Assembly (NCBI GenBank): GCA_023419375.1
Contig: JAEZYD010000040.1
Coordinates: forward strand, 1 to 58,904
Length of the DNA stretch: 58,904 bases
Direction: 5' to 3'
From: Pseudomonadota bacterium
GTDB lineage: Bacteria; Desulfobacterota; Desulfovibrionia; Desulfovibrionales; Desulfovibrionaceae
The notes under the pieces were generated by a model. It had not been told where the DNA came from and did not search any database. It saw nothing but the letters and a program-made list of their open reading frames with translations. The translations under genes were made by a program, and so were the position numbers. Of this stretch, positions 43,951-53,490 are shown in pieces. Numbering within the stretch: the first letter of the stretch is position 1; every line of letters starts with the position of its first letter.

Positions 43951-43980
43951 CGCAAGCTGGTTACTGCACGCTGATATACC

Positions 43981-44010
43981 AAGGCCCGGATCTCAGGATT
44001 CGGGCCTTTT
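43981..44010 (+). terminator. Intrinsic terminator after the PEP-synthase-like gene
   Basis: A perfect 8-bp stem AAGGCCCG/CGGGCCTT with a 12-base loop, ending in TTTT, 30 bases past the stop. Confidence 0.85.
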
Positions 44011-44062
44011 CGTATACAACATTCTAGCTGCGAAAAACCTTTTCTGTCTGTAAGAGGCTCGT

Positions 44063-44431
44063 ATGCGCATGTGGATGTTGCCCCCTGAAGGCATGTGTCG
44101 CAAACATTTGCTGGGCGAACATGTGGAACTGCATATGCTCCTTGGCAGCATGCGGCGTGGCAAGAGTATAGAGGGCTTTCTTTCCGGCGGATTGGTTGAC
44201 CCGCAGCTTGTCTTTGCCCGGCATGAGGAACTTGTGGCAGAGATGCTCCGTCGCGGATTCAAACACGCATCGCCCATTGAGGCGAGTGAATGCGCCTCTC
44301 TGGCTGTCCGTTATCCAGGCAGCACCTCCATAAACATTGCTGCCAATGCTGCTGAATTGCAGCGCAGGTGCCCAGACTGCGCCCGCTTGATGCAAGCGGA
44401 GAGCGCCACTGCGCAATCAGACACTAATTAA
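44063..44431 (+). CDS. Small conserved protein, possibly pyrimidine dimer DNA glycosylase-like (Pyr_excise)
   Basis: 122 residues, AGAGG 5 bases before the ATG. The start MRMWMLPPEGMCRKHLLGEHVELHMLLGSM and the later RHEELVAEMLRRGFKHASPIE are strongly patterned and match a small protein family common in phages and bacteria. Such proteins are often annotated as pyrimidine dimer DNA glycosylase/endonuclease V. The T4 enzyme's nucleophile (Thr2 after Met removal) is not conserved here (Arg2), so activity is doubtful. Alone between two terminators. The C-terminal half contains CPDCARL, a possible metal-binding pair. Confidence 0.5.
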   Translation: MRMWMLPPEGMCRKHLLGEHVELHMLLGSMRRGKSIEGFLSGGLVDPQLVFARHEELVAEMLRRGFKHASPIEASECASLAVRYPGSTSINIAANAAELQRRCPDCARLMQAESATAQSDTN

Positions 44432-44493
44432 ACTGATGCCCATGCGGCAAATAATACGCGCTGCATCAGTACACTGTTTTGCGGTTGCGCACG

Positions 44494-44527
44494 AAAAAGC
44501 CGGGCCTGGAAATCCAGACCCGGCTTT
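44494..44527. terminator. Bidirectional intrinsic terminator
   Basis: AAAGCCGGG pairs with CCCGGCTTT, and CTGGA with TCCAG inside. A-rich on the left and T-rich on the right, it serves both the small plus-strand gene and the minus-strand flavoprotein gene, which converge here. Confidence 0.8.
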
Positions 44528-44549
44528 GCATGTTCAGGCAGGGTAGAGC

Positions 44550-45704
44550 TTAGCTCTTGATGCTGAAATTGAGCTTGCTCTGCATGTTCTGCACGCTCTT
44601 GCTCAAAGTGCTCATGGCGTCGTCAAATTCTTTTTGCAGACTGTCCATGAGTTCATGCACCGAAATAATCTTGTTCACGCGGGCCACATTGGCGCCGCAA
44701 AAGGCAAAGCCGCGTTCAAGATTGCCCTTCATGGCGTTGATGAGCGCCTGGGCGATGCAATAGGGCGTTTTTTCCTGTTCGCAGGTGTGTACGCAGTGGA
44801 ACACGCACTTGAAAGGCTTTTTCTTGCCCTCGCGGGAGGCCGTGATAAATTCATTGCCAAGTGCGCGGCCAGGCATGCCCACCGGGCTTTTGATAATGGT
44901 GATGTCTTCATCACGCGCAGAAAGGTAGCTCTGCTTGAAGCGGTCATCGGCATCGCATTCGTGGGTGGCCACAAAGCGGGTGCCCATCTGCACGCCGGAA
45001 GCGCCAAGCTCGAGGAACTTCATGATGTCCGCGCCGGAGTACACCCCGCCAGCGGCAATAACAGGCACGGCGCGCCCGCACTTGTCTTCCATGGCCTTGG
45101 CGGCATCCACCACCTGGGGCACCAAAACTTCAAGCGAGTGACCGGGGTCCTGCAACTCTTCAGCCTTGAATCCGAGGTGGCCGCCAGCCTTGGGGCCTTC
45201 AACCACAAAGGCGTCAGGCGTGTACCCAAAGCGCGAGGCCCACTTTTTGGCGATTACCGTGGCCGCCCGGGCCGAGGAAACAATGGGAACCAGCTTGGTT
45301 TTGAATTCTTCCTTCTTTTCCTCGCACACCTGCAACAGGTGATGCGGCATGTCGAGGGGAAGGCCAGCGCCGGAAAAGATGATGTCCACCTTGTTTTCAA
45401 CAGCGGTGCGCACCATCTGGCTGAATGTGGTAAGCGCCACCATCAGGTTGACGCCGATGATGCCGTTGCTGAGTTCACGGGCTTTCAGTATTTCATTGCG
45501 CAGGGCGCGCAGATTAGCAGTAAGGGGATCCTTGGCCACATCGGGTTCTTTCATGCCGATCATGGCCCCGGCGATGACGCCGATACCACCCTGATTGGCA
45601 ACAGCCGACGCAAGCCCGGAAAGCGAAATGCCCACGCCCATGCCACCCTGAACTACAGGGATTTTAGCCGTGAGATCACCAATCTTGAGTGCGGGAAAAG
45701 ACAT
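44550..45704 (-). CDS. Nitronate monooxygenase / 2-nitropropane dioxygenase-type FMN enzyme
   Basis: 384 residues, GGAGG 7 bases before the ATG. FMN-dependent TIM-barrel enzyme of the nitronate monooxygenase family, which also contains enoyl-ACP reductase FabK. Motifs: IPVVQGGMGVGISLSGLASAVANQGGIGVIAGA (15-47), GVNLMVALT, VVEGPKAGGHLGF (the catalytic His context of the family), IAAGGVYSGADIMKFLELGASGVQMGTRF. The HCVHTCEQEKTPYCI segment near the C-terminus gives a Cys cluster not required for flavin binding. In anaerobes the physiological substrate of this family is often unknown. Monocistronic. Confidence 0.85.
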   Translation of the reverse strand: MSFPALKIGDLTAKIPVVQGGMGVGISLSGLASAVANQGGIGVIAGAMIGMKEPDVAKDPLTANLRALRNEILKARELSNGIIGVNLMVALTTFSQMVRTAVENKVDIIFSGAGLPLDMPHHLLQVCEEKKEEFKTKLVPIVSSARAATVIAKKWASRFGYTPDAFVVEGPKAGGHLGFKAEELQDPGHSLEVLVPQVVDAAKAMEDKCGRAVPVIAAGGVYSGADIMKFLELGASGVQMGTRFVATHECDADDRFKQSYLSARDEDITIIKSPVGMPGRALGNEFITASREGKKKPFKCVFHCVHTCEQEKTPYCIAQALINAMKGNLERGFAFCGANVARVNKIISVHELMDSLQKEFDDAMSTLSKSVQNMQSKLNFSIKS

Positions 45705-45846
45705 TGCAAGACCTCCGTCCTGTCCGTAAGCAGTGTGTCATTTTGCATCGTTTCGATTTCAAACGACATACCTATGTTTGCCGGGAAGCATAGCTGGTAA
45801 TTTCACAAGACGCAACAATCATCTTTAATATATGTATTCCGGGCCG

Positions 45847-48834
45847 TTATTCCGCACACAGTGACGCATAGGGGCACCAGTCGCAATGGCGGTCTGGACG
45901 CGCCGTAAAGGACGGCGCATGGCGCATGTGCAGCAATACAAGAGAAAGCGCCGAATGGCAGTACCCAATGGCCTCCGCCAGGTCTTCATCCACCAATCTG
46001 CCAAAAAGGGGATACTCCCTGCCGGCATCGCGCAATTCAACCAGCGCGGCGTCGCCAACCGGGCCAAGGCCGCTGCCCGCAGCCATGCTCACATAGCAGG
46101 GCAGTTGCAGGCTGGGCAGCCGGGGCCGCAGCTCTTCAAAGAGGGTATCCATATCTTCAAGCATCTGGGCGTCCGGCTCATATTCGCCGCCCTTCTGCGT
46201 TTGGCGCAAAGCCTCAAAAAGGCTCTCAACACGCCTGAAATAAAGGATGTCGCCCCACAAGCTCCCGTCATGTAATTTAAGGCTGCCTGTCTTGTAGTCA
46301 AGGATGTGCAGCAGGTCATCGCGCCGGTCAATGCGATCCATTATGCCCCTGAAGGAATATTCACCGCCAGCCAGCGACAGCGTGGCCTTGAGTTCTTCCT
46401 CCAGCGCCACAATGATTGTGCTGTCGGGCTGATTGTCCAGAAAGCGCTTCAAACGCACAGGGGCGGCTTCTTCCAGCATGAGGCAGCTGTCCGGCGGCAA
46501 CAGACGGCGCAGGTCGGCCTTTTCAAGCTCCTCATGAAAACGCGCAAGCATGGTCTCGCGGCTTATGTCGCCCCGGCGCACCTCTTTATTGAGATACGGT
46601 TCATACAGCGCGTGCAGCGTGTCGTGAATGCAGGTGCCCACGGCTGCGGGGTCGTCACCTTCATTGACTTCCTTCGGTGGCTGCAATCCACAGAGGTACT
46701 GCCAGGCAAAGCGCAGGGGGCATTGCTGGTAAACATCCAGCCGGGTAGGGGAAAGCGGTTTTTGGAGCAGGGCCAGCATGGCCTCGTGCAAGGCCTCAGT
46801 GCGGGGCAGGCTTTTGGGCGCGGCAGGGGCGCTGCGCACCACGCAACGGGCCATGCCCAACGGCCCCTGACCGGGCACAAGCAGCTCGCCACGGCGCTGT
46901 TCTTCTTCCCACAACAGTTGCTCCACAAAGCGGCTGCGGCTTTTTTTGCCGTCAAAGAGCGCCGAGCGGCTGATGCCCTCCTGCCAGAAAAACCGTACCT
47001 CCTTCGCCCCGGCGCAGAGCCGGTACAGCGTGTGGGCGGTGGCGCGCTCGCGCCTGCGGGCATCCGGCAGGCCAAGTACCTGCCGCAGCGAATCGGGCAA
47101 CAGGGGATCCTGCGCAGGGTTGCCTGGCAGTTTGTCGTCCGTGGCATCCACAATAAGTACCCTGTCAAAGTGCAGCAGGCGCGTTTCAAGCATGCCCAGC
47201 ACCTGCAAGCCCGTGAGCGGCTCCGCCTCAAAAGGTACGCGCTCCTGTTGCAACACCTCGCGCACTATGCCGTGCAACACGCTGGTGGGAAAGGGCGTCT
47301 GCGCAAGGCAGTTTTGCCGCAACACAGGGGCCGCATGGCGGGCAAGACGGTACATGGCCTCCGCATCCAGCGGGAAATGCCGCCACATATCGCCGCCGTT
47401 GCGCAGCAGAAAATCACAGATGTTTTGCAGGCACAGGGCCATGCCCTCGGTGGTTTCGACCTGCCCCGGCTGGCGCACCAGCGCATTGAGCGTGGCTTCA
47501 AAAAGCTCAAAAAGCGCAGGATGCATGCCCGGGGCGCACTCCCGCGCAACCTCGTCCATATCCACAAACCGCGCCCCGCCGCGAATCATGCCCTCAATGC
47601 GCCGCAAGACCTCGCGCAGATAAAGGGGCGTTGCGCCGCCGTCATCCACGCGCAGCAGATTCAGATAGGGGTGCCGCAGGCACTGGAGCAGGTTGCGCCA
47701 GTAGTAGCGGCCATCCTCCGTTCTGTTTTCCTGCAATTGCAGCAGAGCCTCAAGCAGGCGGTTAAGGGGCGAGCGCTCCAGTGGATAGCCCATGGAAACG
47801 TTGACGTCCTTGTTGGGCAGATGGTGCAGCACGGGCATGAGCAGGGCGCTGTCTGTGAGTACAACCGCCGTGGAAAGCGCGTCTGGAGCGGCTAAATCAT
47901 TGCTGCCGCCGTTGCTGCTGCCCGGTGCCGTCAGTTCTTCATGCAATGCTTTAAGCTGTGAATGGCAGTCATACCCGGCAAAAAACGATATGCGCGGCTT
48001 GTGCGCGGCCTCGGCGTCCGTGGGCTCCACGGCAAGGCGCACCGTGCCCTTCCAGCGGCGCAGCCACGCAGCCTGCGCATCGCATGCCCAGTGCGGTGCG
48101 ACGCCCAGAGCCAGCGCCGGGTCTGCATGCAGGCATATCTGCCCGCCCGCCTGCCACAGCCTGTGCAGCAGGGCTTCCTCACTGCCGATGAGCAGCGAGA
48201 ATCCGGCCATCACAACGGGGCGGTCATCTGCGGGCGTAAAAAAGCGGGGCAGGGCAAGGCCGTCTTCGCTGACGGTAAAGGCGTCCAATCCCGGTGTCGT
48301 CCAGCGGCGTGCCTCCAGCGCGGCAACATAGGTCTTGCCGATGCGCCCCAGAGCGCCCAGCAGGGCAGCCGCAGGGCCGGAGACTTCCTGCTCCACATGG
48401 CTGAGATCCACAGCAGCCACGCGCTGGCCCAGCATTTCTTCCAGCAGGTTTGAGAGCCGCAAGCCCCAGGGCAGAAAGTGCGCCATGTCCATGCGGGCAA
48501 AACGTGCGGCAAGGCCCTCGTCATCCTGCGCGAGGCCCATAACGCACTCATGCAGCAGGGCGACCCTGTCCAGCACGTTGGCCGTGTGCAGAGGATCCGC
48601 GCTGGTTTGCGAGCGCCAGGCCGAGATAACATCCGCCAGGGTCATGACCTTGGGCAGCAAACCCTGATAGCCTTCTTCCGCATAGAGCTTGGTGAGGTAA
48701 CGCCAGGGCCGGTTGTGGGGCACGATCAGCAGGGTTGCGCCCGCCCGCCCCTTGCCGGTGCTGGTCAGAAAGGCTTTGAGGTCAGGCAGAAAGGGCCGCT
48801 GCCAGGGAAAAACAAGAATCGGCGATACGCTCAT
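45847..48834 (-). CDS. addB: AddB-type helicase-nuclease subunit (inactive helicase, PD-(D/E)XK nuclease, Fe-S)
   Basis: 995 residues. Start ATG 48834 has GGAGG 7 bases upstream and overlaps the addA stop by 4 bases. The N-terminal 650 residues resemble a UvrD-like helicase body without a clear Walker A Lys, as in AddB. The C-terminal PD-(D/E)XK nuclease shows FRGIMDRIDRRDD and HILDYKTGS. Four cysteines suited to the Fe-S staple are C705 (QQCPLRF) and C984, C987, C993 in the final CDWCPYASLC. Together with AddA it processes double-strand DNA ends for RecA loading. Also annotated in relatives as PD-(D/E)XK nuclease family protein. Confidence 0.82.
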   Translation of the reverse strand: MSVSPILVFPWQRPFLPDLKAFLTSTGKGRAGATLLIVPHNRPWRYLTKLYAEEGYQGLLPKVMTLADVISAWRSQTSADPLHTANVLDRVALLHECVMGLAQDDEGLAARFARMDMAHFLPWGLRLSNLLEEMLGQRVAAVDLSHVEQEVSGPAAALLGALGRIGKTYVAALEARRWTTPGLDAFTVSEDGLALPRFFTPADDRPVVMAGFSLLIGSEEALLHRLWQAGGQICLHADPALALGVAPHWACDAQAAWLRRWKGTVRLAVEPTDAEAAHKPRISFFAGYDCHSQLKALHEELTAPGSSNGGSNDLAAPDALSTAVVLTDSALLMPVLHHLPNKDVNVSMGYPLERSPLNRLLEALLQLQENRTEDGRYYWRNLLQCLRHPYLNLLRVDDGGATPLYLREVLRRIEGMIRGGARFVDMDEVARECAPGMHPALFELFEATLNALVRQPGQVETTEGMALCLQNICDFLLRNGGDMWRHFPLDAEAMYRLARHAAPVLRQNCLAQTPFPTSVLHGIVREVLQQERVPFEAEPLTGLQVLGMLETRLLHFDRVLIVDATDDKLPGNPAQDPLLPDSLRQVLGLPDARRRERATAHTLYRLCAGAKEVRFFWQEGISRSALFDGKKSRSRFVEQLLWEEEQRRGELLVPGQGPLGMARCVVRSAPAAPKSLPRTEALHEAMLALLQKPLSPTRLDVYQQCPLRFAWQYLCGLQPPKEVNEGDDPAAVGTCIHDTLHALYEPYLNKEVRRGDISRETMLARFHEELEKADLRRLLPPDSCLMLEEAAPVRLKRFLDNQPDSTIIVALEEELKATLSLAGGEYSFRGIMDRIDRRDDLLHILDYKTGSLKLHDGSLWGDILYFRRVESLFEALRQTQKGGEYEPDAQMLEDMDTLFEELRPRLPSLQLPCYVSMAAGSGLGPVGDAALVELRDAGREYPLFGRLVDEDLAEAIGYCHSALSLVLLHMRHAPSFTARPDRHCDWCPYASLCAE

Positions 48835-51800
48835 GCCTGAGCCTCCGTGGCGGGCAAAAGATCGCTGCAACGCTCGGCAAGAGCCGAAACGCCGTGCGCT
48901 TCCACAAGCTGAAACCGCCGTAAATCAAGGTACACCAGCAGGCCGCGCGCACTGCCGGGGGCGCAGTCGTTCCCGGCTTCAAGGCAGGCAAGGTAGGTCT
49001 GTAGCTGCGCCACATGATCGGCTTCCGGCTGGCCGCTTTTATAATCAAGCACCAGCGGCCCCCACGGTTCATGCACCAGCAAATCCATGCGCAGCAAGCG
49101 CCCCTCGGCGTCCATGAGCGAATGCTCGGGCCAGCCCGTTTGCAGCCAGCGGGCAGCCTGCGGTTGTGCGGCAAACCATTGCAGCGCCGCAGCGGCATTT
49201 TCCCGCAATGCGGCCTCGTCCGGCACTGGCAGCGAAAAATGCCCAAGGCCGAAGTTCAGCGCCGCCTGCGCGTCCGCCTGCGGATTGCCTGTTATGTGCA
49301 GATGCTCAAGGCACAGATGCAGAAAGCTGCCCCTGTCCTCCGCGCGAAAGCTGAATCCTGCCAATGGATTACGAAAAATCTTGAGGCGCGGCAACCATTG
49401 CATGGGCCGCCATGCGGGGTCGGCAAAACCAGCGGAATCCGCAGCATCCGGGGCCATTGCGTCGTGCTGAGCGGCATCCGCAGAAGCAGCGGCTTCCTCG
49501 CCTTCGGGGCTATCCGCTGCCTCTGGCTTGTTGCCCCAGGGGGCCGAGGCAGAAGCCTTCGCGGCGGTTGCAACCGGGGCCTCATCATGCACTGCTGGCT
49601 CCTCGCCCACCGTGTAGGGGGCTGTGAATCCGGCTTCTTCCATGAGCATGTCCAGCACATCGCTGGTAGAGCCGCGCCCGCCCACGGTGCTGGTGCGCAG
49701 CACATAAAGCGCATCGCGCGCACGGGTAAAGGCCACGTAGAGCAGATGGACGTTTTCCCGGCACTGGCGGGCAAGCTCCTGATGATAGGGCGCACCCAGA
49801 TGCTTTCTGTTGCCCACGGCAAGGCGCAGGCCTTCGCGCTCGATCATCACGGTTTCATTGCCCATACGGGCGCGCAGGTCTGTCCATGGCACAATGACCA
49901 CCGGGGCTTCCAGGCCCTTGGATTTGTGGATGGTCATGACGCGCACGGCATCCATATTTTCGGGCATGGGCACCTTTTCTTCGCCGCTCTTGGCGCGCCA
50001 GTGCTCCAGAAATGTGGGCAGGGTGGCAAGGCCCTTTTCTTCCGCGCTGTGCAGCACTTCCATGAAGCGGCGCAAAAAGGTCTCCGCCTCGGGGTAACGC
50101 CGCTCCACATCCAGCCGGGCAAACCATTCGAGCGTCATGTCATAGGGCGTCATGAGGCCGGACTGACTGTGGAACGGAGCAAGCAGCCGCTGCCAGATTT
50201 CGGGCCAGCGCCTTTTGAACCGCTGGAACAGCGCCCCGCCCCCGGATGCCGCGCACCAGCCCGCAATGTCCTCGTGCGCAAGAGCCGCAGCTTCGGGATG
50301 CTCCCTGAATATGCTGCCGCACACAAGGCTCATAAAGGCGATGTCGTCCTCAGGATTATCAAGAAAGGAGAGCAGGGCAACGGCCTGCACCACCTGCGGA
50401 TGCGCGGCAAGCCGCAGGCTGTTTTCTGTAATCACGGGGATATTTTCGCGGATCAGCCTGTCTGCCACAAGGGTGGCCTTGCCGTTGCTGCGCACAAGGA
50501 TGAGCACATCGGCCCAGGGATGGTGCGGCTCGATATCTTCACGCAGCAGGGTGCAGAGGCGCTCAAGCACGTCTTCGCCCAGAGCCTCGGCATCCACGGA
50601 AAGGATGGTTTCCACGCGCACAAGGCCGCCCTCGCGGGCGTTCTCCGGGCATTGCTGCTCAGTGCCCGCAAAGGCGCTCACAAGGCCCTGAGCGGCCTGC
50701 CCGCAAATTTCCGGCGGGGTGCCCGATGGCAAAAGTGCGGCCATGACCTTTGCGGCCATGTCCGGCTGCGCAAGCGGGCCGAAGATGCCGTTGTTGTGCT
50801 GCACGATTTCGCGGCGGCTGCGCCAGTTGTAGGGCAGATTGTCTCGCTGGCCGTCAGGCGCGAGGGCTGTGAGGCCCGCATCGCCAAACACGCCGTCAAA
50901 AAGCTCCGGCTCGCCCCCACGCCAGCCATAAATGGACTGCTTGACGTCGCCTACCCAGGTGAGGGAACCGCCGCGAGAGAGGGCTTCTTCCACAAGGGGG
51001 CGCAGGGCGTACCACTGCTCATTGCTGGTGTCCTGAAACTCATCCACCAGAAAATGCGTGAGGCGCGAGCCCATGCGGCACAGGGCCTCGGGCACGCCGT
51101 TGTCGCTTTCAAGCACCTGCCGCGCCATGTGCGGAATCAGCAGGCCCGGCAGGCTGCCTTCCTGCCGCTGGTTTTGCACAAAGGCCTGCACAAGGGTGCG
51201 CGCCAGCAAGAGCACGGGGGCAAGCCCCACAGCCTGACGCAGCAGGGGAGCGGTATCCACCAGAACCCCGGCAGCGCGGGCAAAGGCCTCGTAGGCTTTT
51301 TGCACCTCGTCGCTGACCACAGGCTTTTTCAAAAACAGGTCAGAAGCGCTGGCCTTGCTCAGATATGCCGATGTCTTGCACTGCCCGGCGGCAATGGCCT
51401 CCACAGCCGCGAGTGCGTTTTTGCTGAAACTAAGCCCGCTTGAAGCCGCAACAGCCAGAAAAATATTGGCATGGGTTACGGCCATGCTTTCCACTTCGCT
51501 CAGCCGCTTGTGCAGGGTTTCCGTGGGCGAAATATCCTCAAAGCGCCCGAGCAGCACGTCATCCAGCAGGCCGCGCAACTGGTTGAGCAGCTTTTCGCCC
51601 GCAAGAAAGCCCGTGCTGTTCTCCCGCCAGGCCATGGCGCGATAGACCTCGCGCAGCAGGGAGCGCATGGTTTCATCGCCCTGCCATGCGCGTTCAAGCA
51701 ATACATCAAGGTAGGGGGTGAGCACTTCTTCCGTGGCAAATACGGGCTGAAAATCCGGATGCAGATCAAGTTCCAGCGCTGCCGCGCGCACAATGAGGTG

Positions 51801-52154
51801 CAGCAGGCTGTCGATGGTGCGGATGTTCAGCGCGCCCAAATCGCGCATGATCACATCCACCCAGCGGGAGGCCTGCTCGGGCGATAGCGCAAGCCCGCCC
51901 ATGGGCTGCCCGAGGGCCGCGCTCTTGAGCTGCCGGATAACGCGGTCGCGCATTTCAGTAGCCGCGGCGTTGGTAAAGGTAATGGCGAGGATGTCGCCCC
52001 AGCCGCAGCGGCCCCCCGGCAAAAGCGCGCAGGCCGAGGAAGCGGACGCGCTCGCGGGCGGCCCGCTCTGCACCAGCCTTTGCAGAAAACAATGCGTCAA
52101 TTCATAGGTCTTGCCGGAACCGGCAGAGGCCTTGACCTGTCTGAGGTGCTTCAT
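48831..52154 (-). CDS. addA: AddA/RecB-type UvrD-family helicase with C-terminal nuclease
   Basis: 1107 residues. Walker A ASAGSGKT (9-16) at the very start; motif II-type LVDEFQDTSNEQW and motif III-type SLTWVGDVKQSIYGWRGGE; motif VI-type LLYVAFTRARDALYVL. The C-terminal RecB-like nuclease holds LVLDYKSGQ with D1037 and K1039. A Gly/Ala/Glu-rich linker with low complexity precedes the nuclease (about 880-935). Acts with AddB in recombinational repair. Begins 8 bases after the phosphofructokinase stop, so the repair genes are cotranscribed with a glycolytic gene. Confidence 0.88.
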   Translation of the reverse strand: MKHLRQVKASAGSGKTYELTHCFLQRLVQSGPPASASASSACALLPGGRCGWGDILAITFTNAAATEMRDRVIRQLKSAALGQPMGGLALSPEQASRWVDVIMRDLGALNIRTIDSLLHLIVRAAALELDLHPDFQPVFATEEVLTPYLDVLLERAWQGDETMRSLLREVYRAMAWRENSTGFLAGEKLLNQLRGLLDDVLLGRFEDISPTETLHKRLSEVESMAVTHANIFLAVAASSGLSFSKNALAAVEAIAAGQCKTSAYLSKASASDLFLKKPVVSDEVQKAYEAFARAAGVLVDTAPLLRQAVGLAPVLLLARTLVQAFVQNQRQEGSLPGLLIPHMARQVLESDNGVPEALCRMGSRLTHFLVDEFQDTSNEQWYALRPLVEEALSRGGSLTWVGDVKQSIYGWRGGEPELFDGVFGDAGLTALAPDGQRDNLPYNWRSRREIVQHNNGIFGPLAQPDMAAKVMAALLPSGTPPEICGQAAQGLVSAFAGTEQQCPENAREGGLVRVETILSVDAEALGEDVLERLCTLLREDIEPHHPWADVLILVRSNGKATLVADRLIRENIPVITENSLRLAAHPQVVQAVALLSFLDNPEDDIAFMSLVCGSIFREHPEAAALAHEDIAGWCAASGGGALFQRFKRRWPEIWQRLLAPFHSQSGLMTPYDMTLEWFARLDVERRYPEAETFLRRFMEVLHSAEEKGLATLPTFLEHWRAKSGEEKVPMPENMDAVRVMTIHKSKGLEAPVVIVPWTDLRARMGNETVMIEREGLRLAVGNRKHLGAPYHQELARQCRENVHLLYVAFTRARDALYVLRTSTVGGRGSTSDVLDMLMEEAGFTAPYTVGEEPAVHDEAPVATAAKASASAPWGNKPEAADSPEGEEAAASADAAQHDAMAPDAADSAGFADPAWRPMQWLPRLKIFRNPLAGFSFRAEDRGSFLHLCLEHLHITGNPQADAQAALNFGLGHFSLPVPDEAALRENAAAALQWFAAQPQAARWLQTGWPEHSLMDAEGRLLRMDLLVHEPWGPLVLDYKSGQPEADHVAQLQTYLACLEAGNDCAPGSARGLLVYLDLRRFQLVEAHGVSALAERCSDLLPATEAQA

Positions 52155-52162
52155 GCTGCCGT

Positions 52163-53467
52163 TTACGCCGGGGGCAGCATGCCGTGCAGCATGCCCTGAC
52201 CGGTGGATTCAAGCACAGCCCGCCACAGGTCAGAATAGATGTTCAGCTTGCGGCGCTTGCGGGTCACAAGCTCCAGCGGCAGATGGACGTACCGGTCCTG
52301 AATCTTGCCCACCACCATGTCTGTGCGTCCGGCCATGGCGGCGTGCACCGCGTACTGGCCCAAAAATCCGCAATAGACCTTGTCGTTGGCATTGGCCGGG
52401 ATGGAGCGGATGATGTAGCTCGGGTCAATGTATTTCAGCGAATGCTCAATGCCGCGCGCGCCCAGATAGGAGCTGATATTCTTGCGCAGCAGGTCAGACA
52501 CGTCGCCAAGTACGGGATTGCCCGACACATCCTTGGTGGCGTGACTTTCCATAAGATGCTGACCAGCGCCCTCGGCCGCCACAATCACGGCATGCCCGCG
52601 CGAGCGCAGGCGTTCTTCCAGTGCGGGCAACAGCCCGCCCTCGCCCTCAAGGGCAAAGGGAGCCTCGGGAATAAGCACAAAGTTCACTTCTTTGAGGGCC
52701 AGGGCAGCTCGCGCAGCGATAAAGCCGGATTCACGCCCCATCAGCTTGACCAGACCAATGCCGTTGGGCACGCCGCAGGCCTCGGTATGGGCGCATTCAA
52801 TGGCCTCCGTGGCCTTGAAGGCGGCAGTTTCAAAACCGAACGACTGAGGGATGAAATTGATGTCGTTATCAATGGTCTTGGGGATGCCGATGACGGATAT
52901 CTTGAGCCCGCGCGCCTGCACCTCGCTGCTGATGGCAAGGGCGGCCTTCATGGTGCCGTCACCGCCAATGACAAAGAGGGCGTTGACGTTGCTGCGCTCA
53001 AGGGTATCCACAATTTCCTCGGCGGACTGCGGCCCGCGTGAGGAGCCGAGCATGGTGCCGCCAAAACGGTGAATATCCGCCACGCTTGAAGGCGTAAGCT
53101 CAAAGGGAACATGCCCGTACTTGGGAATAAAACCCTCAAGCCCGTAGGCGATGCCCAGAATGGAAGGCACGTTGTAGGCGTGGAAGGCCTCCATCACAAT
53201 GGCGCGGATGACATCGTTGATGCCGGGGCACAACCCGCCGCAGGTCACGATGGCGCACTTGGCGCGGGTGGTGTCAAAATAAAGTTTTTTGCGCGGGCCA
53301 GCGGCCTCAAGGCAAACGCTGAAGGGCGCGTTCACTTCTTCCGACAGTTCTTCATCCACAACAATCTGCACGGTCTTGTTGTCTGCCCAGGTACGGTAGG
53401 GCAGCACAGAATCAAGCTTGCAGGGGCCAAGCGTGCGGATTTCCGTTTCGAGCGAACATTCTTGCAT
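52163..53467 (-). CDS. pfkA: ATP-type 6-phosphofructokinase, PfkA superfamily
   Basis: 434 residues, GAGG 7 bases before the ATG. Phosphorylates fructose 6-phosphate. Motifs: GGLCPGIND (77-85), GGTMLGSSRG, GGDGT at 168-172, PKTIDND at 196-202, and MGRESGF. In this superfamily Gly in GGDG favours ATP, while Lys in PKTIDND (Gly in E. coli PfkA) is shared with PPi-dependent and group-III enzymes. The mix fits the long ATP-dependent type, but the phosphoryl donor should be treated as predicted. The N-terminal 60 residues are extra relative to E. coli PfkA. Confidence 0.87.
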   Translation of the reverse strand: MQECSLETEIRTLGPCKLDSVLPYRTWADNKTVQIVVDEELSEEVNAPFSVCLEAAGPRKKLYFDTTRAKCAIVTCGGLCPGINDVIRAIVMEAFHAYNVPSILGIAYGLEGFIPKYGHVPFELTPSSVADIHRFGGTMLGSSRGPQSAEEIVDTLERSNVNALFVIGGDGTMKAALAISSEVQARGLKISVIGIPKTIDNDINFIPQSFGFETAAFKATEAIECAHTEACGVPNGIGLVKLMGRESGFIAARAALALKEVNFVLIPEAPFALEGEGGLLPALEERLRSRGHAVIVAAEGAGQHLMESHATKDVSGNPVLGDVSDLLRKNISSYLGARGIEHSLKYIDPSYIIRSIPANANDKVYCGFLGQYAVHAAMAGRTDMVVGKIQDRYVHLPLELVTRKRRKLNIYSDLWRAVLESTGQGMLHGMLPPA

Positions 53468-53490
53468 GGTGCAGCCTCGGCTGTTTTGAG

